Shown here: positions 40,101 through 51,100 of the stretch, piece by piece
How the letters are laid out: each line of letters opens with the position of its first letter
Position numbering within the stretch: position 1 is the first letter of the stretch
Source of the DNA: Edaphochlamys debaryana
Taxonomy: Eukaryota > Chlorophyta > Chlorophyceae > Chlamydomonadales
DNA: 64,000 nt
Reading direction: 5' to 3'
Assembly (NCBI GenBank): GCA_016858145.1
Contig: JAEHOE010000001.1
Location: 62,001 to 126,000, forward strand
The notes under the pieces: generated by a model
Told to the model about the DNA's origin: nothing
Database searches by the model: none
What the model saw: only the letters and a program-made list of their open reading frames with translations
Program-made: the position numbers and the translations under genes

Positions 40101-43100
40101 TTACATCATTGGAACAAAAATCCCAACAGTAAAGCGCTCGGGCAACGGCTCGGGGGCAGCAGGCTCGTCGTGGCCTGGGGCCCCGGCTGGGCCTCGGCTG
40201 GGGCGGTACTTAATCTCCTCCAGGAACTTGCCGCCGTGCAGGTTCTTCTCCGCGTCCAGCTCCTCTAGCTCCAACACGAACGGACACTTGCGCGCGTCCT
40301 CGAGGCCAAAGATGTAGCAGCGCACCCACCAGGTCAGCTGCAGCGCAAAGCGCTTGGAAAGCAGGTCGCCCATCTGCAGATAGAGGTGATGAGGTGGTGA
40401 GGTGGTGAGGTGGTGAGGGGTCAGGGAGGCAAACGTATGTGTCACCTCCCGCAGGCATGCCTCACCTCCTTGTAGGCCTGCAGCACTTTGGGGCTGGGGT
40501 CGTCCATCTTGCCCTGCGCTGCGCGCCACTGCTTCTCCTTCATGAGGTCGTTGAGCACTTTCTACGCATAGCATGCGTGCGCGTACACAGGCAGGGGTGA
40601 GCGTCAGCAGGCCACAGCCGCATTGCAGCTAACGCAGCCTCGTCCTACAGGCCGTGTGGGCACCAACGCCTCACCTCCAGCTTCTTGCGCTCCTCGGCGC
40701 TGAGGTTGCGGTCCTTCGTCAGCTTGCCCAGCTCGGCCTGTGCCCCCCGCACACACGCACGCGCAGGCGGGTGTAGCGGGTGGGGGCTCCAAGTGCGCAC
40801 GGCTGTCTCCTCAAAAGCTCTTGGCTCACCTTCTCGTACGCCGCCAGCACGACGGGGCTGGGGTCGTCCATCTTGCCCAGCGTGTCGCGCCACCTTTGCT
40901 CCTGCTTGGTCCCCGGAGGAAATTTAGCAAAGCGTGTCGGTCCATCGTGCATTCAACGGTCCCGGGTCCTCTCTCTCCTCACCCCCATTCCCACTATCTC
41001 TCACCTGCTTGCTGGCCTCCTGCGCGTTCACGCTGGGCCCTCCGTGCCGGCGTTCTGCGCGTTCAGGCGGCTGGGTTTGTCTGTGCCGGCGTCCGCCTCC
41101 GTTCTGCATGTCCGGGCTGCGACCGCCCGTGCTGCCCAGCGCGTTGCGCTCCTCCTGCTTCTGAGCACCCAGCTACGAAAGGAGAAAAGATGTGGGCATG
41201 TGGGCGGCCGATAAGCCAATTCGCCCGACTTTCAGCAAGCCGCCCCACGTGTGCCACTCCATCCCTCAACCCAAAGACCCAAACCCCGCCCCGCGCTCAC
41301 GTCTTTGAGCTGAATGCGGAGGTAGGTGCCCCTTGGCAGCTGATGCAGCCCATCTGATGAGGGCAGGTTGGTGGCAAGCAGGGAAGGCAGCGGCACGCAC
41401 ATAGCGGCAGTCCTCCCAAGCAGGTGCACAGCACCACAGCGTGGGACCCTAGCGCGTCCTGACGCGCTGTGCAGCCCTTCACGCAGAGATGCACTCACAC
41501 ATGATCATGTGAAGCATGCCCTCTTTGTCCTCTCCGTTGAGGTCCATGGTGAGGCTCACAAGATCGCCCACGTTATTAATGGCGGTAGGGATATTCTCCA
41601 CCCCCGTCAGCTTGCCACAGCAGAGCACACAGTTAAAGCATCGCAGCACCCCACCGCCCAGTCGGTGAAACCACGCGCGCTTGGGGGCTGCCTTGGGGCC
41701 ATAGCCGTTGTAGTAGTGCTTTGAGCCGGTGCCTGTGAAGATATATGGAGGAGAGGTAGGTGCCCAGAGGCAAGGCTGACGTAAAGCGCGGCAACAGGGC
41801 ACTGTGCACGACTCACCAATGGACAGTATGGCGCAGTCCTGCAGCCCTGCGGTGTTGTTGCGCTGAAGCATCTGCGCCAGGCCCATGTAGGTGGGGTCGT
41901 TGTTGGCCTGGAGGGCGAGGCAGGGGGAAGACAACAAGGTAAGTGGAAGTGCCCAGGGATCCGGTGCTGGAGCATCCCTTGTCCTCACCAGGCCGCCGTC
42001 AATAAAGATGCGGCCGCTGTCCTCCCAGCCCTCTGGCGTGTATTCCTTAGTTATGGTGGTGCCGTCTTCCAGAGGCTCCCGGGACACGGGCCGAATTGCT
42101 TTCGCTGCGAGGTAAGGGAGCATTCAGTCACAGACGCCCACCAGGCATCGCAGTGCACCTCCCCAGGCCGCTGTGCACCTTCCCATACTGCTTTATTTCT
42201 TACGTGGCAAGAATGCGGGCGCCGCCGAGGTGGCCCTCGCCACATCCGCCAGTCTGAAGTCGTGGTTCTCATAGCCCATGGGTGCCACAAAGCCGCCCAC
42301 GGTTTGAATGTATCTGAGGTCGTGCCTGAGACATGGGATGAGTGGGATGGACTGTCACTTGCCAGTTCGTTCCCGGAGGCCGCCTTTGGTGGGCGCCGGC
42401 TCAACGTGGTTGGGCACCGACCAGCTGAGATGCAGTTGATTCCCCGGAAAGGGAGCCGCTTGCTCACCAGTTTGTCGGTCCCGGCGCCGCCGCTGCGTTG
42501 GGCGGTCCCGGCGCCGCCGCTGCGTTGGGCGGCCCCGGCGCCGCCGCTGCGTTGGGCGATCCCGGTGCCGCCGCTGCGTTGGGCGGCCCCGGCGCCGCCG
42601 CTGCGTTGGGCGGCCCCGGCGCCGCCGCTGCGTTGGGCCGCCGAGCGTGAAAGTGGTTGGTCATGGGTGTGAGCCAGCCGAGGGCCTGGCGGGCCTTGGC
42701 GCGCTGAGCGGCGTTCACAGCCTCCGGACCCTGAGGAAGGAGGCAGAAAAGGGGCGGAGTTGGAGTTGGTCACGCCCTTCACGCTTATGCATTCGAACCC
42801 TCTGCACCCACCTGGAACACGGGCGCACCGGGGCGGCGCGGGTCACGCGCCAACACAAAGCCCAGCAGGTCGACATCACGCAGGTGAGCGGCCAGGCCAG
42901 ACGCGCAAATACCAGCGCCAAAGCCTTCGGGCCCAGAGAACTTGGGCGGCCGCGGTGTTGAGGCCATGTGGAAGAAGGCCGCGGTCCGCCTGGCGGCAAC
43001 GTCCACAGTGGGGATGATGACGCTTGCAGCGCAGTTCCTCTCCAGGTCATTTAGGGTCCTGTGAGACCGAGTGAGGTAAATGAAGCGGGGAGGGGGATGT

Positions 43101-44748
43101 TGGAGGCGTGCATCATAGCGGGGGAGCACCCCCGTTCGCTTCATTCCTACAAGCTCTCCTGCCCCTGCTTCTACCCCCTGCCCCTGCCTCACATGTCCCC
43201 AAACACGCTCGTCAGCACCCCCTCCAGCCCGTCGGCCTCGTGCTGGTACCGGCCGGAACTGGCTAGGAAGCGCTGCTGCTTGCGGCCTTCGTTGGTCTCG
43301 AAAATGACTTTGCCTGCACTCGCAAACCAGCACAGGTAAAACAGGAAGGTGCGCCGCGAGTCATGACCTGGCGCCACTTGCTGCCGCCCCTCGTCCCAGA
43401 CATCCTGCCTGCTCGCCCCCGCCGACGCATCCCTGCCCACTCCCCTGCTTGACCCAAGCCCTGTGCCCGTTGCTGCCCATACCCTGCCGGTCGCAGCCCA
43501 GTGTCGGCCCACCATTGTCCTGGTAGAAGTCGTTGGCACCAGCAGCGCTGCCCGGGCGTGACTTGAGCACCTTCCCGCTTTTGGCAGCGCTCTCCTCCAG
43601 CTGCCCTCCCCGAGCCGCCACTGCATCATGGCATGGTGGGCGAAGCAGTGCACATCAACAACACTCCCCCCAGCCCGCGTGTCTTCTGCCCCTGGGAGGC
43701 CTTTTGAGCCCACCTAGCACGCACCCCCCTGCGCATGCAGTTAGGGCCGCAGACTGGGTTCGGGTGGGTGTTGGAATGGCCTCCCAAGCACTTGGACGGC
43801 CGGGGCAGGACCCCCCAAGCAAGACCACAATCGTTCTTCCCCACACCCCCGCTCACGGTACAGCGCCAGCAGGCCGCCCGTGGAGGTGCCCGCCAGCTGG
43901 TCAAAGAAGTCCGCAATGTCTATGTCAAAATACTTGCGAGCCATGTCCCATTTTTTGGGGGGCGCCAGCAAGCGTGACTGCCATCGCCGATGCTCCTGCC
44001 ACAGCTGCACGCACTGGTCGTCGCTGAGCTTGGTTGTGGGCGCACTGCCGCTCCCCTGCTCCCCTGCACTCCCGCCCTGCACGCTGCTGCTCGTCGCCTC
44101 TCTGCACTCGCTGCTCCCCCCGGGTATTGGCACCTGGAGACCTCTTTGAAGGGCCTCTTGCTTCTTGTCTTGGGCCAGCGCTTCTTCCACGTACTCTGTG
44201 TACAGAATCATCATTTCCAGCATCTGAGGCTCGCCACGTTTGGTTGCGTGCTCGAGCATTCCGTTCAACCCGTCAATATTAATCAGATGCTCCTGCCACA
44301 AAACCTGCTTGATTGAGTCCTCCAGCTGGCCCAGAACCTGTGGAGGACGTCAGGCAGGGGCCAGTGTTTAGTGAGAGGCCAGGGCACTGCACGGCACGGC
44401 ACGCGGGTCGAGAAGAAAGGCCATGGCAGAGTGGGACAGGGTGTGGACGGGTTTGGTATGGCGCACTACCGGCCAGCGGGGGCGGGGGTGGGGGCGGGCT
44501 GGAAGCTGCGTTAGGCTGGGGCCGGGGGCGGTGGATTGTGGGCGGGCAAGGCAGGCGGCTCAGGCAACAACACACGGCCGGACGTAGCATCGCACCTGCG
44601 CCGTTATTAGCCCGCGCATCCCGCCACCGTCCAGGCTAAGCAGCGTGGGCGTGTGGAATGCCCGACCAACATTAAGCAGGTGCTTTCGCTTCACCACAAA
44701 CGGCCACTTGGGCTCCGCGCGACTGCTCGCGCGACTTGTCGACGCCAT
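40101..44748 (-). CDS. Patatin-like phospholipase with modular C-terminal extension (about 886 aa)
   Basis: Sixteen exons close in phase from ATG 44748 to TAA 40103-40101: 44748-44596, 44337-43857, 43620-43513, 43313-43193, 43058-42812, 42730-42468, 42325-42204, 42104-41989, 41907-41817, 41732-41499, 41353-41301, 41172-41005, 40901-40830, 40737-40675, 40561-40466 and 40373-40101. The oxyanion-hole motif DGGGMRG is at residues 40-46, the nucleophile GTSTG at about 200, and the second catalytic residue in FIDGGL at about 535; all are intact. VARATSAAPAF before the DGG is also typical. These enzymes hydrolyse acyl esters of phospholipids or galactolipids. Distances are stretched by a linker in exon 2 and a NAAAAPGPP repeat in exon 6. 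The C-terminal exons carry repeated WR..xGKMDDPSP modules. No transit peptide is obvious, so location is unknown. Confidence 0.85.
42477..42643 (-). repeat. 27-bp in-frame minisatellite (NAAAAPGPP)
   Basis: About six tandem 27-bp units (plus strand GGCGCCGCCGCTGCGTTGGGC core) inside exon 6 of the patatin gene, preserving frame and encoding a nine-residue Ala/Pro repeat. Confidence 0.9.
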
Positions 44749-45239
44749 GGGGCAGGCGCACTACGGTACTTCTTCGTCTCAAGCTCCTATTCCAGGTTAT
44801 TGCATAATGGAGATGCGGTCAGCCGGTACACATTGCAGTGCCCGAGCACTTGTCGCCAAAACTGGCCAAGTGTCAGATCAGCCTGCGGTGGACAAGCCGG
44901 GGAGTGGCGGATCGCAGCTTGGTGGGTTTCCAAAGGCCCACAAAGACCGACGAGCGGCAACGTTGGAGAAGGTGGCTCGTTAAAGGGCTGCGGGCCCAGC
45001 GCGGGCCCAGTCCGGACAGCCTGGACCGGACAGCCTTGAAGCCCCAAAAATGTTCATCTTATGTGTGAAATCATTGAAAGCCCCCGCAGTGTGTGTGACC
45101 ATGACGATGTTTACAGCATCTCGCTAAAGCTACGCAATCAAGCAAGAAATGCTGCTGGGACCTTCCGCCCTCCCTCTTCGGTTGAGGACCTCTTGAGCCT
45201 TGAGCCTGCGGAGTGCCCCTGCGCCTGTCGCTCCGCAAA

Positions 45240-45890
45240 TGAATTGCGGTCATCAGTTTCCAATCCTTGTCGTCCCCCGCGCGGCTTCGAATCAGGCACT
45301 GAGGCACGTGCATTTGCCCCTACCTCCATGCCTGCTCCCATGTCTGCCGGTCTACACAACTTCGCTTCGGCAGGATAACACGTTCCCGCGCTCTGGAAAG
45401 CGCCACGAACCCGAGTCATTTCATTTCCCGGCGCCCCCCTTTGCCCCGGCACCCCCCTCGGCTCGTATAATAGTCTCCATGCTCGCCAGAATCCGTTACA
45501 GAGCTCGTCACGGAGTCGCACGCACCACCGCGACGTGTCGCTCCGTACCGCTCGGCGGGCATCAACATATGCCCAATCAGTGCTGAGTGCGTCACATCCT
45601 GCTTGCGGTCATCAGTTCTCAGTCTTTGTACACACACCTCCGCGACATCGAAACGGGCATGTGCATTCGCCCCTGCCTCCATGCTTGCTGGCGCGGGCTT
45701 GGCCACGATCACTCCAGCCCCATCATCAAGAACCTCCATACCATGCCGCCATCGGTCCATCCGGAAGGGGAACGACGTCCTTGCCCTCATTTCCCGTTCC
45801 AACCTTTCGGTCTACAAAACTTGTCCTTGAATGCATATGTCTTGCGTGCTCTGGTGCGTCGAGTTCACTGCCCGCCTTCCTCCCAACCCG
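45240..45890. repeat. Dispersed repeat, copy 2 with a partial extra unit
   Basis: 45363-45890 matches 39277-39820. The internal segment GCGGTCATCAGTT to CTCCATGCCTGC also occurs at about 45247-45335, so part of the unit is present twice in tandem here. Confidence 0.75.
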
Positions 45891-46024
45891 GCCCTCCGCG
45901 ACCCGTGCCCCCAGCCCACCCCAACTCCCTCCCCGTCACTCCTCCCCCAGCTTCCACTAGCCAGCTCCGCCCAGAGCCTCCAAGGCTCAGCCAAGCGCCC
46001 ACATCCACATCCACGTCCACGCCT

Positions 46025-47612
46025 TTACTCGGCCTTCTCCTTCGACTCCTCCTCCTTGGGCTGCCTCCGCGACTTCACGAAGGTGGCGAGGCGGAAAACG
46101 GCCATTCCGTCGGCCAACAGGGCGGCCATGCTGCCGTACGGCCCTTGCTGGAGCCCAAGGGCCTTGACCAGGGCGGAGGGGGGCAGCAGCGACGCGAGCG
46201 CCGAGACGTTATACGACACCGCGTACAGCGCCAGCATCACGTGGGTCGCGATCTTGATGATCTGTACGGCCTTCTCGCCGGCGCGCTGGATGGCGGCGCG
46301 CTTCTGGGGCGTGTCCTTCTCGACCTGGGGTCAGGGGTTGGAGGGGGGGAGAGGGGAGGCAGGTGCAGGTGAGTGACGGATTTCGGCAGAGCTGGGCGCA
46401 GGGGCCATGCCGCAAGGACCATGGGCGGCTGCTAAGCTAAGGTCAGACGCAAAGCGAACCCGCTGTTTGCAGCCAAGCTCCATCCGCCGTCAGTGACCCC
46501 CATGCGATCACCCCTTAACCCACGGGGCGCTAATTGCGCAGCTCTCGTCCTGTCACGGTCCCCTCTTGTGCGCCCCATGCCAGCGACGCACGTGCGATTG
46601 GCCCCTAACAGACCTTCACACCCCTCATCCCAACGCACCCCGCAACCCAACGCCTCCCGCCTCCCCGACCCATGCCCTCCACCCCCCACCCCCGGCCCGC
46701 GCCCACCTGCTCCGACAGGCTGACGATGCCCATGCCGTGGATCTCTGCCGTACCGTCGTACAAGAACAGGGGCACCATGGTCATGGCCATCAGGTAGCCG
46801 ATCACGGATCCCCACACGTCGGCGGCGGCGGCGGTTGGGTACATCCATGCACGAGCGCCGAGCAGGGCCGCCCGCACCAACTGCACAAGGCCTAGGGAGC
46901 CCAGGTACTCGCGACGGAGGGGCGCCATGGGCTTGATGAACTGTGTGAGATAGAAGCCTAGGAAGAGCAGGAGGGAGCCCAGGGCCTGGGGGGAGGGGGA
47001 GGGGGGAGGGGTGGGAGGGGGGAGGGGAGGGGAGGGGCGCAGGGGAGGTGAGCGGAGGGCGAGGGTTGGGAGAGGAATGGCGGGAGGGAGCTGGGGAACC
47101 GGTACTGGGGTGCTGAGAGTGTGCTGCGCAGGTAGGCTGTCAGGCTGGGCGTCACTGATGTGCACGACGCGAGATTGACTTGTGCGCTCAAGCTGCCGGT
47201 GGTGTTGTCACCGGCTAGCGGGTTCGAGGGGTGGACAGCTGAGAGGCTAGGGGGCTCAACCCGGGAAAAGCGCAAGGCATCGCCTTCTATGCGAGCGATG
47301 CATACTACCGCGGGCCCTTGCTTCACCGCCCGAGGCGGCGCCCCACCGCGTGCACACGCACACGCGCAATGGCAAGCGGGTCGGATGGGTGCGTGGATGG
47401 CTCACCGTGTATTGGAGCGAAATCTCGAGCGAGTCTTCCGTCGTGACGATTCGCACTTTGTCCTTGACGATGTCCAAGTGCGGAGCCGTTGCGCATAGGA
47501 GGCAGCCGATTTGGAGCAGCGTCGGGAGGATGGGCAGAGGTGCCAGCGGCCGGCCGTCCTCGGGCAGCTTGGGCATCATATACTCCGTGAAGCTTGTGGG
47601 AACACCAGCCAT
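46025..47612 (-). CDS. Small multi-pass membrane protein, unrecognised (261 aa)
   Basis: Three exons, 47612-47406, 46985-46707 and 46324-46025 (TAA), join in phase with GT-AG ends and total 786 bases. Hydrophobic stretches are seen at LGSLLLFLGFYLTQFI, VIGYLMAMTMVPLFLY and VMLALYAVSYNVSALASLL, so three or four membrane spans are likely. The C-terminus is short, charged and lysine/glutamate-rich (KSRRQPKEEESKEKAE). A conserved-looking N-terminal block (MPKLPEDGRPLAPLPI) precedes the first span. No family is recognised and there is no signal peptide of secretory type. Its partner genes give no clue to function. Confidence 0.6.
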
Positions 47613-48166
47613 ATTTGCTGTATTGTGCGCGAGGGCTATGAGGTTGGGATAAGGGCTCGCGAACGAACTCGTAACAATTAAACGCTAACGGCCAAGCTTT
47701 TCGCGGCTGACGAGTGGTGTTCTACAACGTACTTTGCGTTTGGATGCTAGCGTGAGTCGCTCGGGGCTTATATGGCGCGCATGGGGAAGCCCCACCAATG
47801 CCATCCGACCTCCCACAACCGAATCGGTTTTACGAACCTCCGACCGTGAAAGCACGAGCGACCCGCCGCAACTTGCGCGAACTGACACGCCATGGGTACG
47901 CGTACGTCGCATATAGTAGCAGAGTGGGCGTGGGACCAGTAACATGCGCTCCCGTGCCTGGACATGCACATGTCCGAGGAGTTCAGTCGCGTGGCCTCCA
48001 ACTTCACACCCGCACGCACGCACCGGCTTTCAGGTCGCGTGCGTGCACAAGTCACTGCCTTTCATTTTGCAAACATTCCGCACGGTGAGGAGTTCGTTGC
48101 AACTGCCGCCAACCCTCGGCTCGAAACTTCGCGATGCATGCAAAGTCACCCTCAGTCCACGCACCC
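47613..48166. other. Intergenic region, presumed promoter of the membrane-protein gene
   Basis: About 550 bp between the membrane-protein start codon and the stop codon of the GT47 gene, both on the minus strand. No additional gene or clear regulatory motif was identified. Confidence 0.4.
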
Positions 48167-51100
48167 TCAGTCCAGCGCTTCGTCTACCCCAGCCCCCCCC
48201 CCGGGCCCTCCTCGCGCCGGCCCCCTCCCCGTCCCCGCCCACCCTCTTTCACCCAGCACCCGCCTCCGCAACACCGCCCTGCTCACCCTTCGCCCCGGCT
48301 CATCGCCCCCTCCACCCCCCTCTCCCTCCTCCCCCAGCCCTCCCCCCCCCTCCTGCCCAAACCCACTCAACACCCCCTCCATCTCCGCCACCGCCGGGTC
48401 CTCCACCTCCGCCTCTGCCTCCTCCTCCTCCTGGCCCTGCCCCGCGCCTGCCGCGCCAGCGGTCCCGTTGCCGGCCGCCGCCGCTGCTGCCGCCGCCGCT
48501 GCGGCTGCGGCCTTCTTCTTGGCTCGTGCCTCGTTGCGGCGTATGGTGGAGCACCAGTGCGCGCGGGGGTCCCAAAGGCTGGCGCTGCACAGGGGGGGCA
48601 GCGGGGCGTCCTGGCGGGGGCAGCGGCGGGGGGAGAGGGGCGGTGCGGCGGGTTGGTGTGGAGGCGGTAGCGAGCCAGCGGAGGCGGCGGCGGGGCGCCC
48701 TGGCGGTGGGACGCGGGAGTTGTGGGGCCGGTTGGGAGTCGACAGTAGAGGAGAATACGGTACCGGTAGGGGAACGCAAGCGAGGATTGACGGTGCTGTG
48801 AAGGCGAGGCGCACGGGAGCACGGGGTGGGCATGGCGGGACGCATGGCGACGATAGAACTTCCCGGCTGAACCCTCTCCGCCTGCGCCCCTCCTCCACGC
48901 ACCGGCACCCTACCTTGGGCAGCTTGGTGCTCGATGCGTTGTGCAGCATTTTGAACAGCCCCCCGCGCCGGTACATGTCGTCCCAGGTCACACCCGGCTG
49001 CCCCTCGGAGCGGTGCGGGTAGCGCGCCACGGCGCCCTCCAGCACACCCCTGCGGGTGGGCAGACAGGGGTGGGGGGATGGGTGGCGGTGAGAGGACACG
49101 TGAGGTTAGGAGGGGAGGGATAGGAGGCACATGGGGGCAGCGGGCCTGAGAAGGCGTTGAGGTGTGAGGAGGACGAGCGTCGTGTCGAGAAAGGCGGATA
49201 GCGGGAGCAGTACGCTCAAGGTTTCCAATGCTTGCCCAGCCACTACGGTACGGCGCACGTTTGGCTCTCTCCCTTCCCTGCTATCCCCCCCTCCCGAGCC
49301 TCACCGCCCGAACGCCGCCATGTCCTTGGATCCACAGTTGATGAAATCCTGGAACCGCTCGTCCTTGGATGCGTACTGCGCCGGATCCAGGCCCGGGTAT
49401 AGCTGCTGCATGCGCAGGATCTCGAGGATGGTCTCAAAGGCGTCGTACCTGCGTACGGCGTGTACGGAACGTGTACGGCAGGGCAGGGGCTTAATGGCGC
49501 GGATGGGGGCCCCGACGCAGGCCTTGGATACGGTGGCCAGCCAGCCCTGACACGCCCCCAGCGCCAACCCCTGCTTCACTCATATTACCATTACTTGCTG
49601 TGGGCCACACCCGGATAGCTGCATTGAACAGTTGCATTGACCCCCAGCACCCTCACCCCCCCCCCCTCACCGTCCGTCCTCTTGCATATAAGCCCCGCTG
49701 AGGGAGCTGTACAGCAGGTGCCGGGCCGCGCACCGCACCGCAGCCTGGGGTGGGGGTAGGGGGTACACAGCATGAGGCGAATTGGCGGCGGATTACGGGG
49801 GGTGCTGCACAGTAAGGCGCTTTACCACACGGCGCTCTTAACGGCACTACAAGGCAGTGCTCCCCTGCAAGGCAGACGGTAGGCGCCCCACCCTGCCAGA
49901 CCCTGCACACGTGAACCCCCACCGCCCCAGGGGTGCCCCAATCCCCCCACGTGCCACCCCCACCTGCATCGTGTCGTACTCCTCCTGGCCTATGCCCCCC
50001 AGCAGCGTGTGCAGGGAGGACACGTTGGCCTGCGGCACCCGCACACTGAAGGACGGCCAGGGCATCTCGGGCTCGAAGGGCTTTGGGGGGGGGAGGTGAG
50101 GGGGGGGAGAGGGGGAGAGGGGGGAGGGGGGAGAGAGGGGGAGAGGGGGGGGAGAGGGAGGCAGGTCAGGACGGGGGTAGCGGCATGCCTGGATGTGAGG
50201 CGGGGCTGGTGCATCTCCAGCTCAAGGGGCCTTGGGGGCAGAGGGGAAGGGAAGGGGAGGAAGGGAGGCGGGTGGAGACGGGGGTACAGGCGTGTTCGAG
50301 GTTGGAAGGGGGTGCGTGCACCTGGAGCTCGAGTGGCTTCGGTGTGGGGGTCAGCGGGAAGGGGCAGGGCTGCGGCCTGCAGGGCCACAATGTGCCGTAC
50401 AAGTGCACACACCGTATGCTGCCGTGCCGTACCTGCATCACGTGGTCAGAAACGACGAGCGGCAGGCACCCCATAACCGCGGCCAGGGTCTGGGGTGGGG
50501 TGGGCAGGGGGGTGGGGTGTTCGGGTTGGGGGGCAGCGAGGGGCCGAGGTGCATCTCGGGACATGCGGCGCGTGGGCATGGCGCATGTGCACGCGGGGGC
50601 AGGGCAGGGCCGCGCTAGGTGGGTGGCAGGCGAGCGAGCGCTGGGTGACGCCCGCGTGCCCCTCGCCCCCTTCCCCCCTCCCTCCCCTCCTCCCCACCTG
50701 CCGGTGCCCATGGCCGCCCCCCGAGGGTGACAGACACCACCTGGCGTGTGTGGGGGGGGGGGGGGGGGGGGCGGGGGGGGGGGAAAAGGGGGCAGGGGCC
50801 GGGCGAGGGCTTGGGTGGAGGGCACAGCGGCAGTTGGCCCCTGGGCGACCACACAGCACGGTTCAGTGGGGCCTGGATGTAGGGGGCGCCCCGAACGGCG
50901 CGGGGTTGGGTGAAGGGCACGGCGGGGACCGGGTGATCAACCCCGCCCACAGTGTGGCCCCTGGTCGGCCCTTGGCCACCTGGGTCGACCACATGGCACG
51001 GTGCCGTGGGGCCTGGAGGTGGGGGGCGCCCGAGCGGTTGTTGCTGCGACGACAAGACGACGGTAGGGGGCGAAGACGACAAAGCTCCTGCCGATGCAGG

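Noticed and set aside
47964..49022. 352-codon plus-strand frame
   Set aside because: Antisense shadow of the last GT47 exons, Pro/Ser/Ala-rich with no splice or motif support.
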